From Bacillus ectoiniformans (GTDB lineage Bacteria > Bacillota > Bacilli > Bacillales > Domibacillaceae): a stretch of 52,422 nt of DNA. The notes below the pieces were generated by a model that had not been told where the DNA came from, did not search any database, and saw only the letters and a list, made by a program, of their open reading frames with translations. Below, piece after piece: positions 32,954 through 43,326 of the stretch. Made by a program: the position numbers and the translations under genes. Every line of letters begins with the position of its first letter. Position 1 is the stretch's first letter. The stretch spans positions 1-52,422 of the forward strand of contig NZ_JAFBES010000017.1 of assembly GCF_016908875.1 (NCBI RefSeq), in the 5' to 3' direction.

Positions 32954-33946
32954 TTAAAGCTGTGGGGGTCTGACCCCCAATTGCAGTTTCTTCCTCAATT
33001 TCTGTTCGCTGAAGATCCAGCCGGTATAGGATCCGATCACATTATGGTCAAGATCTAACTGGACGACGGCAACGAAAGGGTAGTGCCCGTTGTTGCGGTA
33101 GCGCAGGTCAATGAATTTCACTTCGTAGCAATCATCGTATTCAGCGACTTCCCAGCGATAGACGGGAGAAAAGTGCAGGAAGGCAGCCAGATTGTCATTT
33201 TGTTTAGCAGCTTCGAACAATTTGCTTTCAGGGACAGGAACACGCTTATATTTATCAAGAATCGTCACGGATCTCCTGTAGCCTCGTGCTACATAAAAAT
33301 GCGTATCTGACTTAACTGCAATGCGCCATTGGTTAAAACGGATGGTCGGCGCAATAATGATTTCTTCTGCATCAGGAATTAATCTTTTCACTGCGCTTTT
33401 GACCGCGCCTTGCATCTGAAAGCGCAAGATATAATAGCCGATGAGAATGAGGTAAATCACTATGAAAGTGTAACCCGGGTTAAATCCAATACCCCAAAGT
33501 ATGAGTCCGGCTACATGAATGAAAAAGATAAATGGATCAAATGTATTGATCACGCCAAGTGCGACCCATTTTGATGAGAAAGGCCGCAGTGCCTGAGTGC
33601 CGTATGCATTAAATATATCGACGAACACATGAAGAAACACAGCAAGCTGTGTCCAAAGCCATAAATGAAGAAGGTTGCTTTCAGGAAACAGTAAGTAAAC
33701 GCCGCCGGCAATAAGCAGGGGCCAAAGCAGCACAGCCGGAATGGAGTGCGTGGCTCCCCGGTGATTCCTAATGTAGACAGCGTTGTTTCTAAGTTTTAAA
33801 ATCGTATCTATATCGGGAGCTTGAGACCCTGCAACAACACCGGCAAGTACCGCATATTGTGTCACTGGGTCATTCGCAACGACAGGGTCGAGCGTGGCAA
33901 GTCCGCCGAGCGCAAACCCCATCACAATGTGAGTTCCAGTATCCAA
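32954..33946 (-). CDS. yfhP: YfhP family membrane-bound metal-dependent hydrolase
   Basis: A 330-residue protein of the YdjM/DUF457 family. It starts MDTGTHIVMGFALGGLA, with metal-binding-like residues in APDIDTI and HRGATHSIP, and has several transmembrane helices in its first 170 residues; the rest is soluble. Length and start agree with B. subtilis YfhP. The start is TTG at 33946 with AAGGGGGG upstream; an overlapping ATG is out of frame. Oddly, the last codons (LGVRPPQL) are encoded by a REP-like palindrome, suggesting the native C-terminus was altered. Role unknown; a repressor role has been proposed for the B. subtilis homologue. Confidence 0.87.
   Translation of the reverse strand: MDTGTHIVMGFALGGLATLDPVVANDPVTQYAVLAGVVAGSQAPDIDTILKLRNNAVYIRNHRGATHSIPAVLLWPLLIAGGVYLLFPESNLLHLWLWTQLAVFLHVFVDIFNAYGTQALRPFSSKWVALGVINTFDPFIFFIHVAGLILWGIGFNPGYTFIVIYLILIGYYILRFQMQGAVKSAVKRLIPDAEEIIIAPTIRFNQWRIAVKSDTHFYVARGYRRSVTILDKYKRVPVPESKLFEAAKQNDNLAAFLHFSPVYRWEVAEYDDCYEVKFIDLRYRNNGHYPFVAVVQLDLDHNVIGSYTGWIFSEQKLRKKLQLGVRPPQL
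32964..32978. repeat. REP-like core inside the yfhP 3' end
   Basis: GGGGGTCTGACCCCC is the same core as at 2523, 17091 and 20442. It lies within the last eight codons of yfhP, so it is translated. Confidence 0.75.
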
Positions 33947-34059
33947 ACATAGCCCCCCTTTTTCATTAGTATGCCCGCTTCATGTTATGATGAAAAGATA
34001 ACAGGTGTTTATATATTCCCGTTTTTATTGTTATTTTAACATTTTCCTGGAGGTAAGTT

Positions 34060-35163
34060 GTGAATTTTCCATCACTTCATTTAATAAAAAATATTGATTC
34101 TAAAGAGTTTCAAAATGATTTAATTGGCTGGTATTTATCAGAAAAACGAGAACTCCCATGGAGAAAAGATCAGGATCCATACAAAGTATGGGTGTCTGAA
34201 ATTATGCTCCAGCAAACGAGAGTAGATACCGTCATTCCTTATTTTAATCGCTTCATTGATTCTTTTCCAACGATAGAGGCGTTGGCAGATGCAGAAGAAG
34301 AGAAGGTATTGAAAGCATGGGAGGGACTCGGCTATTATTCGCGGGTGCGTAACTTGCAGCAGGCGGTTCGAGAAGTGAAAGAGCAGTATGGGGGCATCGT
34401 ACCTCAAACGAAGGAAGAGATTTCTCAGCTGAAAGGGGTAGGCCCTTACACGAGCGGAGCCATATTAAGCATTGCTTATGGTGTGCCAGAGCCTGCAGTT
34501 GATGGCAACGTCATGCGGGTCATGTCAAGAATCCTATCCATTTGGGATGATATTGCGAAAGCATCTTCGCGAAAAATCTTTGAAGAAGCGGTCCGCCAAC
34601 TAATTTCAAAGGAAGATCCTTCGTCCTTTAATCAGGCATTAATGGAGCTTGGCGCTTTAATTTGCACACCGACATCGCCTTCCTGTCTATTGTGTCCTGT
34701 GCGCGAACACTGCCAGGCTTTTCATGAAGGTGTCCAAGCGGAGCTGCCTGTAAAAACAAAAAAGAAAAACATGAAGCATCTCCATTTAGGAGCTACTGTT
34801 ATTGAAACGCCTGAAGGAGAATTTTTAATTCAAAAAAGGCCTGACACTGGGTTGTTAGCCAAACTATGGGAATTTCCCAATGTAGAACTGAGCAGCTCCG
34901 GCAATCCAAAGCAGGACGTAGAACTGTTCTTAAAGAAAGAATACGGCATTGACGCGGTTCTCCAATCAGACTCTCTGGCAAAAATCCAGCACGTATTTTC
35001 TCATCTAACGTGGGATATTGATGTGTATTATGGAAATGCAAACATAGAACGATTAAGTAAAGAAAAAAGCCAGCTCGTATCAGCTGAACAATTAGAAACC
35101 TACGCATTTTCTGTTTCCCATCAGAAAATTTGGAAGAAAGTCAAAGAGGAGAAGCGAACTTAA
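34060..35163 (+). CDS. mutY: A/G-specific adenine glycosylase MutY
   Basis: A 367-residue MutY, which removes adenine opposite 8-oxoguanine. Catalytic E47 lies in [14 protein letters not shown], the HhH in [14 protein letters not shown] (about 125-137) and D148 in [14 protein letters not shown]. The iron-sulfur cluster cysteines are C202, C209, C212 and C218 (C-x6-C-x2-C-x5-C). A C-terminal NUDIX-like domain from about residue 240 recognises the lesion. GTG at 34060 follows GGAGGT. It is divergent from yfhP, as in B. subtilis. Confidence 0.95.
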   Translation: MNFPSLHLIKNIDSKEFQNDLIGWYLSEKRELPWRKDQDPYKVWVSEIMLQQTRVDTVIPYFNRFIDSFPTIEALADAEEEKVLKAWEGLGYYSRVRNLQQAVREVKEQYGGIVPQTKEEISQLKGVGPYTSGAILSIAYGVPEPAVDGNVMRVMSRILSIWDDIAKASSRKIFEEAVRQLISKEDPSSFNQALMELGALICTPTSPSCLLCPVREHCQAFHEGVQAELPVKTKKKNMKHLHLGATVIETPEGEFLIQKRPDTGLLAKLWEFPNVELSSSGNPKQDVELFLKKEYGIDAVLQSDSLAKIQHVFSHLTWDIDVYYGNANIERLSKEKSQLVSAEQLETYAFSVSHQKIWKKVKEEKRT

Positions 35164-35355
35164 AGGGAGAACGATTCTGCTGTTTCTGTCGCTCTGTCGG
35201 ACGAGTTTTTGCTTTTGAATCAGGTTGCACATGTGCTGAAATCTAAAAAAACTCCAGTCCTTTGCTTGTTTGCTGATTGTGAAGTGAGATTTTATTCGCG
35301 ATTCTGCCAATATATTTTCTAAAAAGCCCGATTCAACCAAAAAACTTTATCCAAA

Positions 35356-35394
35356 AAGAGGAAGACTCAACGCAGCCGGTTGAGTCTTCTCTTC
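35356..35394 (-). terminator. Terminator of yfhS
   Basis: GAAGACTCAAC pairs with GTTGAGTCTTC, with AGAG/CTCT extending the stem after one bulge. On the minus strand it is followed by a T-rich tail. The 233 bp between mutY and yfhS hold nothing else. Confidence 0.75.
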
Positions 35395-35396
35395 TG

Positions 35397-35621
35397 TTAG
35401 TCAAAAGGGATTTCTGTTCCTTGTGTATAATTCGCTTCCTGGCGTTTTAATCCGCCGCGCTGCTCAATTTCTTTGATGATTTCTGTGTGGATCGACTGTC
35501 CTTCTGCGTTTAAATAAGGAACCATCTGCTGCAGGGCATGATGGAAATAAGCTAATTCAGTTTCTCGCCATTCTTTTATAGAAACCATGGATAATTCGGT
35601 CATATCACGGCCGACATACAT
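35397..35621 (-). CDS. yfhS: YfhS-like small protein
   Basis: A 74-residue protein with a central helical part (TELAYFHHALQQMVPYLNAEG) and a polar tail. Length, sequence character and position next to fabL match B. subtilis YfhS, reported as sporulation-related; I rely partly on synteny. ATG at 35621 follows AGGAGG. It is divergent from fabL. Confidence 0.75.
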   Translation of the reverse strand: MYVGRDMTELSMVSIKEWRETELAYFHHALQQMVPYLNAEGQSIHTEIIKEIEQRGGLKRQEANYTQGTEIPFD

Positions 35622-35623
35622 AA

Positions 35624-36466
<843 letters not shown>

Positions 36467-36485
36467 AAAATTTTTTTGAAATTGG

Positions 36486-36516
36486 TGGATATTTTTTTCG
36501 CCTCCTGGACAAATTA
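36486..36516 (+). promoter_or_regulatory. Sigma-G-type promoter of sspE
   Basis: TGGATA (36486-36491) and CAAATTA (36510-36516) are 18 nt apart and resemble the forespore sigma-G pattern, which is expected for a SASP gene. Confidence 0.6.
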
Positions 36517-36537
36517 GTATTCGTGGAGGTGATAAAG

Positions 36538-36744
36538 ATGAAAAACCAACCTAATCAAAAACAAAAAACTGATGCGAACCATGTAAAACAGCAAAACGCT
36601 GCTTCTGCAATGGGTCAGCAAAACCAAGCTTACGGTACTGAGTTCGGTAATGAAACTGATGCTCAGCACGTAAAGCAGCAAAACGCTCAGTCTGAAGCTC
36701 GTAAAGCTCAAGCTTCAAACAACAACAATCAACAACAACAATAA
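36538..36744 (+). CDS. sspE: Gamma-type small acid-soluble spore protein
   Basis: A 68-residue Gln/Asn-rich protein stored in the spore core as an amino acid reserve. It has two repeats built on TDANHVKQQNAASA and TDAQHVKQQNAQSE, and a GPR protease cleavage-type site in TEFGNETD. The frame opens at 36523, but that includes the GGAGGTGAT site; ATG at 36538 is the start. It has fewer repeats than some gamma-SASPs. A sigma-G-like promoter precedes it and a terminator follows. It shows that the organism forms endospores. Confidence 0.93.
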   Translation: MKNQPNQKQKTDANHVKQQNAASAMGQQNQAYGTEFGNETDAQHVKQQNAQSEARKAQASNNNNQQQQ

Positions 36745-36788
36745 CTGAATCGATTCACGAACAGTGGCTGGATTTAGTCATGGCAAAG

Positions 36789-36826
36789 AGGGTTCAACAG
36801 CGAATGCGCTGCTGGACCCTTTTTGT
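36789..36826 (+). terminator. Terminator of sspE
   Basis: AGGGTTCAACAGCG pairs with CGCTGCTGGACCCT (two mismatches) around AATG, followed by TTTTTG. Confidence 0.8.
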
Positions 36827-37040
36827 TTTCTTATTAGTATAGGCAAGTCAATTCTAGCTTGGATCATCCCCTTTTTCATTTCCTGATCCGCTCCTTCATT
36901 AAGCAAATTTCCTATTCTCCTGTCACTTTAGTTTTAATTTCCTTTCATAATCGTTATAATAATGAACTAAAGAACGTTTCATTTATGTGGAATACGGAAA
37001 AAGTAAAGGCAACAGCCAGGAAGGAAAGTAGGGGAGAAGT

Positions 37041-37571
37041 ATGTCGATTCCCACAGAAGGTGAATCAATTCAAATCCATAGCTATAAACATGACGGCCAT
37101 ATTCATCGTGTTTGGGAAGAGACCGTAGTCTTAAAAGCGACAAACAACCTTGTAATTGGCGGCAATGACCGCACGATCGTCACCGAATCAGATGGAAGGA
37201 CGTGGATTACAAGGGAGCCGGCTATTTGTTATTTCCACGCTAAACAGTGGTTTAATATAATTGGCATGCTGCGTACAGACGGGATTTATTATTATTGCAA
37301 TATTAGTTCTCCTTTCGTACATGATCAAGGGGCGGTTAAGTACATTGACTATGATCTCGATATTAAAGTATTTCCAGACATGACCTATATTTTGCTCGAT
37401 GAAGATGAATATGAACAGCATCGCAAGCAAATGAATTATCCTGAAGTCATTGATAAAATTCTTAAAAGGAACGTGGATCATCTCATTTATTTAATCCAGC
37501 AGCGTAAAGGTCCTTTTGCACCTGATTTTATTGATAAATGGTACGGGAAATATTTAACGCATCGAGGATAG
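37041..37571 (+). CDS. ygaC: DUF402 nucleoside tri/diphosphate phosphatase-like protein YgaC
   Basis: A 176-residue cytoplasmic protein of the DUF402/UPF0374 family, related to the staphylococcal nucleoside tri- and diphosphatase. Family stretches are [19 protein letters not shown] near residue 10, [18 protein letters not shown] near 56, and [13 protein letters not shown] near 101 with metal-binding acidic residues, followed by [11 protein letters not shown] at 37041 follows AGGGGAG. B. subtilis ygaC has the same length and place; the ygaB gene is absent here. Confidence 0.9.
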   Translation: MSIPTEGESIQIHSYKHDGHIHRVWEETVVLKATNNLVIGGNDRTIVTESDGRTWITREPAICYFHAKQWFNIIGMLRTDGIYYYCNISSPFVHDQGAVKYIDYDLDIKVFPDMTYILLDEDEYEQHRKQMNYPEVIDKILKRNVDHLIYLIQQRKGPFAPDFIDKWYGKYLTHRG

Positions 37572-37593
37572 ATGTGAAGCCAGGAGGAAGGCG

Positions 37594-37620
37594 CCTGTTG
37601 AACTTTCAACAGGTTTTTTC
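37594..37620 (+). terminator. Terminator of ygaC
   Basis: CCTGTTGAA pairs with TTCAACAGG around AC, followed by six T. Confidence 0.85.
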
Positions 37621-37674
37621 ATTTGGTGAAACGATTAATAGGTCTTATCAAACATAAAGAAAGGAGGCAAACCA

Positions 37675-39423
37675 ATGGAAGTCATTAAACGATATATGCG
37701 ATTCGTTAAACCGTATAAATGGCAAATTCTTGGCACTTTGCTGATCGGTATTATTAAATTTGGCATTCCACTTTTAATTCCCGTTTTAATTAAGTATGTA
37801 ATCGATGATGTGGTAGGAAGCAATATTCTGTCAGCCGCTGAAAAAACGGATAAGCTGCTATTTGTCATTGGAATTATGCTCGTCTTATTTGCAGTGATCC
37901 GGCCGCCGGTAGAATATTACCGGCAATATTTTGCTCAATGGACGGCCAGCAAAATTTTGTATGACATTCGCGATCAGCTATTTTCGCATATACAGCGTTT
38001 GAGCTTTAAATATTATGCCAATACGAGAGCGGGGGAGATTATTTCTCGCGTGATTAATGACGTTGAGCAGACCAAGAACTTTGTTATAACAGGTTTAATG
38101 AATGTGTGGCTAGATACAGCGACGATTATCATTGCGGTGATTATCATGCTCTCCATGGATGTAAAATTAACCATTGTGTCCTTAATTGTATTTCCTTTCT
38201 ATGCGCTGTCTGTCCGGTACTTCTTCGGGAATTTACGGACATTAACGAGAGTCCGTTCTCAAGCGCTTGCGGAGGTGCAAAGCTATCTTCATGAACGTGT
38301 GCAAGGGATGTCAGTGATCAAAAGCTTTGCCATTGAAGACTTTGAACAAACGCAATTTAAAAAGCAGAATTCAAATTTTTTGAAAAAAGCTCTTGAGCAT
38401 ACCAGCTGGAATGCAAAAGCGTTTGCTGTGGTGAATACGATTACAGATATTGCCCCGCTGCTAGTTATTGGTTATGCGGGTTATCAGGTGATCCAAGGCG
38501 ACTTAACGGTGGGAACGATGGCTGCATTTATTGCCTATATTGACAGGTTGTATGGTCCTCTTAGAAGACTTGTCAATTCATCTACTACGATGACGCAGGC
38601 CATTGCTTCGATGGACCGGGTCTTTGAACTTCTTGATGAGAAATATGATGTCACGGATAAAGAAAATGCCGTTCAGTGTGAGAATGTAAGAGGTCATATT
38701 CTTTTTGATCATGTCGGGTTTGCTTATGATCAAGAGGAAGAAAAAGTGCTGAAGGATATTCATTTAGAGGTGCAAGAAGGTGAAACGATTGCGCTAGTCG
38801 GAATGAGCGGCGGAGGAAAGTCTTCCCTAGTCAGTTTAATCCCCCGTTTCTATGATGTCACGTCAGGAAGGATCCTGCTAGACGGCACGGATATTAGAGA
38901 TCTGAATATCCACAGCTTGCGTGATAAAATTGGTATGGTTTTGCAGGATAATATTCTGTTCAGTGAGTCGGTTAAGACAAATATTTTAATCGGGAACCCC
39001 AATGCTTCAGATGAAGAAGTGATAGCGGCGGCAAAGGCTGCCAATGCCCATGAGTTTATCATGAATCTGCCTGATGGATACGATACAAAAGTGGGAGAAA
39101 GAGGAGTCAAGCTATCTGGAGGACAGAAGCAGCGGGTAGCCATAGCAAGAGTATTTTTAAAAAATCCGCCACTCTTGGTGCTTGATGAGGCGACTTCTGC
39201 TCTGGATTTAGAAAGTGAACATCTTATACAAGAGGCCTTGGAACAGCTGGCAAAGGATCGGACTACATTTATCGTTGCCCACCGGCTGTCCACGATCACC
39301 CATGCTGACCGAATTGTGCTGATTGAACATGGACGTATTACAGAAAGTGGAACGCACCAGCAATTAATGGAAAAACAAGGCGGTTATTATAGGCTATTTC
39401 AAGTTCAGCAACTGGATAGCTAA
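37675..39423 (+). CDS. ygaD: ABC transporter, fused permease/ATPase (YgaD, MsbA-like)
   Basis: A 582-residue half-transporter of the exporter type. Six transmembrane helices fill about residues 15-310, followed by the ATPase domain: Walker [10 protein letters not shown] near 378, signature [13 protein letters not shown] near 482, Walker [13 protein letters not shown] near 500 and the switch His in VAHRLST. It should work as a homodimer exporting lipids or hydrophobic compounds; substrate unknown. ATG at 37675 follows AAAGGAGG. It matches B. subtilis YgaD in length and place. Confidence 0.92.
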   Translation: MEVIKRYMRFVKPYKWQILGTLLIGIIKFGIPLLIPVLIKYVIDDVVGSNILSAAEKTDKLLFVIGIMLVLFAVIRPPVEYYRQYFAQWTASKILYDIRDQLFSHIQRLSFKYYANTRAGEIISRVINDVEQTKNFVITGLMNVWLDTATIIIAVIIMLSMDVKLTIVSLIVFPFYALSVRYFFGNLRTLTRVRSQALAEVQSYLHERVQGMSVIKSFAIEDFEQTQFKKQNSNFLKKALEHTSWNAKAFAVVNTITDIAPLLVIGYAGYQVIQGDLTVGTMAAFIAYIDRLYGPLRRLVNSSTTMTQAIASMDRVFELLDEKYDVTDKENAVQCENVRGHILFDHVGFAYDQEEEKVLKDIHLEVQEGETIALVGMSGGGKSSLVSLIPRFYDVTSGRILLDGTDIRDLNIHSLRDKIGMVLQDNILFSESVKTNILIGNPNASDEEVIAAAKAANAHEFIMNLPDGYDTKVGERGVKLSGGQKQRVAIARVFLKNPPLLVLDEATSALDLESEHLIQEALEQLAKDRTTFIVAHRLSTITHADRIVLIEHGRITESGTHQQLMEKQGGYYRLFQVQQLDS

Positions 39424-39427
39424 CCTT

Positions 39428-39468
39428 AAAGCAGTTCGACCAACATCATTGGTAGAACTGCTTTTTTT
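39428..39468 (+). terminator. Terminator of ygaD
   Basis: AGCAGTTC-ACCAA pairs with TTGGT-AGAACTGCT with one bulge around a 5-nt loop, followed by seven T. Confidence 0.85.
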
Positions 39469-39611
39469 CGTTTATAACTTTTAATTTTCATATTCTCATA
39501 TAGCAATTTTTAAAAAATAAATAGACACTCATAAAATTAATTGTTACAATATTTTTAAATTTATAAAAACAAAAAATATTAAAAATTGACAGCAAAGAAA
39601 GGAGACAGAAT

Positions 39612-40601
39612 GTGGAGACTCCTGTGCTCGATGTAAAAAAATTGAAAACTTCTTTTTTTACCGACGATGGTTTATTAACTGTTGTTAATGATGTGGATTT
39701 TCACGTCAATGCTGGAGAAGTGCTTGGAATCGTAGGGGAATCGGGATGCGGAAAGAGTGTAACCTCCTTATCTATTATGGGGCTTGTACCTGCATTAACG
39801 AGTAAAGTGGAAGGTGAAATCCTGTTTAAAGGAGAGAATCTAGCTGCAGCCAATGAAAAGAGAATGCGGCAGGTTAGAGGTAACGAAATCGGAATGATCT
39901 TTCAGGAACCGATGACTAGTTTAAATCCTTTATTCACGATCGGAAGCCAGCTGATTGAGGCCATTCGCATACATAATAAAAAAGTTTCTAAAAAACAAGC
40001 GAAGGTACAAGCGATTGATATGTTAAAGAAAGTGGGTTTACCGAGAGCAGATGAGTTAATTGATGAATATCCGCATCAGCTTTCAGGCGGAATGAGGCAG
40101 CGAGTGATGATTGCTATGGCTATGATCTGTCATCCGGAAATTCTTATTGCCGATGAACCGACAACCGCTTTAGACGTAACCATTCAAGCTCAGATTTTAG
40201 AATTGATGAAGTCGCTTAATAAAGAAACTGACACTGCCATTATTATGATTACTCACGATTTAGGTGTAGTTGCCGAAGTATGCCAGAGGATCATCGTCAT
40301 GTACGCAGGGAAAGTAGTGGAAGAAGGAAATGTAAGCGATATCTTTAAGAACCCTAAGCATCCTTACACGATAGGGTTGATTCAGTCTGTGCCGGACATG
40401 AGAGAAAAGAAGGATAGGTTATTTTCTATACGGGGCAATGTACCTAAGCCGGGCAGCTTGCCAATTGGATGCCAATTTGCACCGCGCTGCGACCATGCAC
40501 ATGAAAAATGCCTAAAGGAAGCACCGGATTTGAAAGCGCTATCAAGTGGTCAGAAAGTGAGATGCTGGCTGTATACAGAGGAAAAGGAGCAAATCATATG
40601 A
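39612..40601 (+). CDS. Peptide ABC transporter ATP-binding protein (DppD/OppD type)
   Basis: A 329-residue ATPase of the peptide/nickel transporter family. Walker [10 protein letters not shown] lies near residue 43, the Q-loop in [12 protein letters not shown] near 97, signature [14 protein letters not shown] near 161, Walker [13 protein letters not shown] near 181, and a C-terminal oligopeptide-transporter domain with a cysteine-bearing [14 protein letters not shown] motif that may hold an iron-sulfur cluster. The start is GTG at 39612 after GGAGA; an ATG two bases upstream is out of frame. It overlaps the next gene by 4 nt and opens a five-gene operon D-F-A-B-C. Confidence 0.92.
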   Translation: METPVLDVKKLKTSFFTDDGLLTVVNDVDFHVNAGEVLGIVGESGCGKSVTSLSIMGLVPALTSKVEGEILFKGENLAAANEKRMRQVRGNEIGMIFQEPMTSLNPLFTIGSQLIEAIRIHNKKVSKKQAKVQAIDMLKKVGLPRADELIDEYPHQLSGGMRQRVMIAMAMICHPEILIADEPTTALDVTIQAQILELMKSLNKETDTAIIMITHDLGVVAEVCQRIIVMYAGKVVEEGNVSDIFKNPKHPYTIGLIQSVPDMREKKDRLFSIRGNVPKPGSLPIGCQFAPRCDHAHEKCLKEAPDLKALSSGQKVRCWLYTEEKEQII

Positions 40602-41566
40602 CAGAGCCATTGCTAAAGGTAACCAACCTGAAAAAATCATTTCCTATTCATGGGGGATTGCTTGGCAGGCAAGTGGGAGAAGTAAAAGCTGTTAATGATA
40701 TTTCTTTCTTCATCAACAAAGGAGAAACGCTTGGCCTCGTTGGAGAGAGCGGCTGCGGGAAGTCGACGACAGGCCGGATGCTTCTCAGATTGCTGGAACC
40801 GACAGAGGGGCAGATTTTTTTCGAAGGGCAAGATTTAACGAAGCTGTCGAATTCAGACATGAGAAAGATGAGAAAAGAAATTCAAATGGTCTTTCAAGAT
40901 CCATTTGCTTCTTTAAATCCTCGGCATACAGTAGAAAAAATTCTGGAAGAGCCATTAATTGTCCATGGAGTAAAAGATAAAGCTGCACGTAAAAAACGAG
41001 TGAAAGAATTGCTGGAAACGGTTGGATTAAATAGCTATCATGGCAAGCGTTATCCGCATCAATTCAGCGGCGGTCAGCGGCAAAGAATTGGGATTGCGAG
41101 GGCCCTGGCCGTTCATCCGAAGCTGATTGTAGCAGATGAACCAGTTTCAGCACTGGATGTGTCGATTCAGGCGCAGGTGCTTAACCTTATGCAGGACCTG
41201 CAAAAAGAATTTGGCTTGACTTACTTATTTATCGCACATGATCTAGGCGTGGTACGCCATATCAGTGATCGCGTAGGAGTCATGTATTTAGGACATATTG
41301 TCGAGCTTGCGGATAGTGAAACACTTTACGAATCTCCTAAGCATCCTTATACGGAAGCGCTGCTTTCCGCGGTTCCCATTCCTGATGTCGATTATCAGAA
41401 AGAAAGAATTATTTTGCAAGGGGACGTGCCGAGTCCGGCTAACCCGCCGGCTGGGTGTCCTTTTCATGCGCGCTGTCCAAAGGTCATGGAACAATGTGCT
41501 TCCATCAGGCCGGAGTTTAAGGAAGTTGAACCAGGTCATTACGCTGCTTGTCATCTCTATGAGTGA
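40598..41566 (+). CDS. Peptide ABC transporter ATP-binding protein (DppF/OppF type)
   Basis: A 322-residue partner ATPase. Walker [11 protein letters not shown]-loop [12 protein letters not shown], signature [15 protein letters not shown] and Walker [13 protein letters not shown] appear in order, with the C-terminal [14 protein letters not shown] motif of the family. The frame opens far upstream inside the preceding gene, but ATG at 40598 follows AAAAGGAGC and overlaps the previous stop as ATGA, typical of coupled translation. It forms a heterodimer with the protein at 39612. Confidence 0.93.
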   Translation: MTEPLLKVTNLKKSFPIHGGLLGRQVGEVKAVNDISFFINKGETLGLVGESGCGKSTTGRMLLRLLEPTEGQIFFEGQDLTKLSNSDMRKMRKEIQMVFQDPFASLNPRHTVEKILEEPLIVHGVKDKAARKKRVKELLETVGLNSYHGKRYPHQFSGGQRQRIGIARALAVHPKLIVADEPVSALDVSIQAQVLNLMQDLQKEFGLTYLFIAHDLGVVRHISDRVGVMYLGHIVELADSETLYESPKHPYTEALLSAVPIPDVDYQKERIILQGDVPSPANPPAGCPFHARCPKVMEQCASIRPEFKEVEPGHYAACHLYE

Positions 41567-41608
41567 CAAACCGTAATAATATATATTTTTTAAAGAGGGG
41601 GAAATGGA

Positions 41609-43216
41609 ATGAAGAAAAGGTTTATTAGTTTGGTCACACTCATGTTGATGCTTTCTTTAGCCCTTGTCGGCTGCGGATCAGGGTCATCTGATGAAGGAAG
41701 CGGAGGAGACGGCGGCAAGTCCGGCGGTTCTACTCTAATCTACGCTAAAGGCGGAGATGCAGTTAAGCTGGATCCGGCTCAAGTAACAGATGGGGAATCC
41801 ATGATTATTGCCGAGCAAGTTCTTGAGACGTTAGTGAGCTACGACAAAGAAACAACAGATATCGTACCTGGTCTAGCTAAAAAATGGGAAGTATCTGAAG
41901 ATGGATTAACGTACACGTTTGAACTTGAAGAAGGCGTTAAGTTCCATGACGGAACAGACTTTAATGCTGAAGCGGTTGTGAAAAACGTGGACAGATGGCT
42001 GACAAGCAATGACGAAGCTACATTTGCTTACTTCGCTTCTCAGTTTGGCGGTTTTAAAGGTCAAGAAACAGCAGTTATTAAAGAAGTAAAAGCGGATGGA
42101 GAAAACAAAGTTGTATTTACACTTAATCGTCCACAAGCACCTTTCTTGAAAAACTTAGCGATGTCACCTTTCTCTATCTCAAGCCCAACGGCTATTGAGG
42201 AGCACGGAGATAAGTATGGTGAAAATCCAGTAGGAACAGGTCCATTCAAGTTCGAAAGCTGGAAGCGTAATGATACGATCACTCTTGTGAAAAATGAAGA
42301 GTATCACAAAGAAGGAAATCCTAAAGTTGATAAATTAATCTTTAAAGTAATCGAAGACAACTCAGCTCGTTTAAACGCATTAATTAAAGGCGAAGTAGAC
42401 TTAATTGACGGATTAAATCCTAGTGATGCTGAAAAAGTGAAAAACGATGAAAACTTGCAATTATTTGAAAGACCATCTATGAACGTTGGCTACTTAGGGT
42501 TCAATGTTGAGAAAGAACCTTTCAACAATCCGAAAGTGCGTCAAGCATTAAGCCATGCAGTTAATAAAGAAGCACTAATCAAAAACTTCTATGAAGGCAC
42601 AGCTGAAGCGGCGAAAAATCCGATTCCACCTTCCATTAATGGTTACAATGACGAAGTGACTGACTATGAATTTGATTTAGAAAAAGCGAAAAAATTATTA
42701 GCAGAAGCTGGATACAAAGATGGCTTCAGTGTAGATTTATGGGCTATGCCAGTTCCTCGTCCATATATGCCAAACGGTCAAAAAGTAGCGGAAGCGTTAC
42801 AAGCTGATTTTGAAAAAATCGGCGTAAAAGCGAACATCGTCACAATGGAGTGGGCGACTTACCTTGAGAAAGTTCAAGCTGGAGAATCTTCTTTATTCAT
42901 GCTTGGCTGGACAGGTGATAATGGAGATGCTGATAACTTCCTATATGCTTTACTTGATAAAGACAGCATCGGCTCTAACAACTATTCCCGCTACGCAAGC
43001 GAAGAGGTTCACAAGCTATTGTTAGAAGCTCAAGCTGAAACAGATGAAGCTAAACGTGCAGAGCTTTATAAACAAGCTCAAGAAATCATTCATGCAGATG
43101 CTCCTTGGGTTCCGCTTGCACACTCTACACCATTGCTTGCAGGAAACAAAAATATTGAAGGTTTCTTCCCGCACCCAACTGGTTCTCAGCCAATGGGCGA
43201 CGTATCGATTAAATAA
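41609..43216 (+). CDS. Peptide ABC transporter substrate-binding lipoprotein
   Basis: A 535-residue SBP family 5 protein. The signal peptide ends in LALVGC, so C22 is lipidated and the protein is tethered outside the membrane, followed by a Gly/Ser-rich linker. The body shows family stretches: KLDPAQVTDGESM near residue 52, FELEEGVKFHDGTDFNAEAV near 105, GTGPFKFESW near 210 and VRQALSHAVNKEAL near 311. It likely binds dipeptides or oligopeptides; exact ligand unknown. ATG at 41609 follows GAGGGGG. A hairpin follows before the permease genes, which may raise its level relative to them. Confidence 0.92.
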   Translation: MKKRFISLVTLMLMLSLALVGCGSGSSDEGSGGDGGKSGGSTLIYAKGGDAVKLDPAQVTDGESMIIAEQVLETLVSYDKETTDIVPGLAKKWEVSEDGLTYTFELEEGVKFHDGTDFNAEAVVKNVDRWLTSNDEATFAYFASQFGGFKGQETAVIKEVKADGENKVVFTLNRPQAPFLKNLAMSPFSISSPTAIEEHGDKYGENPVGTGPFKFESWKRNDTITLVKNEEYHKEGNPKVDKLIFKVIEDNSARLNALIKGEVDLIDGLNPSDAEKVKNDENLQLFERPSMNVGYLGFNVEKEPFNNPKVRQALSHAVNKEALIKNFYEGTAEAAKNPIPPSINGYNDEVTDYEFDLEKAKKLLAEAGYKDGFSVDLWAMPVPRPYMPNGQKVAEALQADFEKIGVKANIVTMEWATYLEKVQAGESSLFMLGWTGDNGDADNFLYALLDKDSIGSNNYSRYASEEVHKLLLEAQAETDEAKRAELYKQAQEIIHADAPWVPLAHSTPLLAGNKNIEGFFPHPTGSQPMGDVSIK

Positions 43217-43219
43217 TTA

Positions 43220-43254
43220 AAAAGGGGGGGAGTGAATGCCACTCTCCCTTTTTA
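43220..43254 (+). terminator. Intra-operon hairpin after the binding-protein gene
   Basis: AAAAAGGGGGGGAGTG pairs imperfectly with CACTCTCCCTTTTT. It probably acts as a partial terminator or mRNA stabiliser between the binding protein and permease genes. Confidence 0.65.
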
Positions 43255-43326
43255 CTAAGAAAACGATTGATTGCATTACATATTTCTATTTCCAACTAGA
43301 ATTAAACTGAGGAAGCAGGTGTGATT

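Noticed and set aside
36538-36744. Internal repeats in sspE as a mobile or tandem repeat element
   Set aside because: Two HVKQQNA repeats are a normal feature of gamma-type SASPs.
36859-37128. 89-codon frame before ygaC
   Set aside because: Overlaps the real ygaC start in another frame and has no ribosome binding site.
39530-39600. CodY-box-like sequence before the peptide operon
   Set aside because: The best match to AATTTTCWGAAAATT has four mismatches in very AT-rich DNA, so chance is likely.
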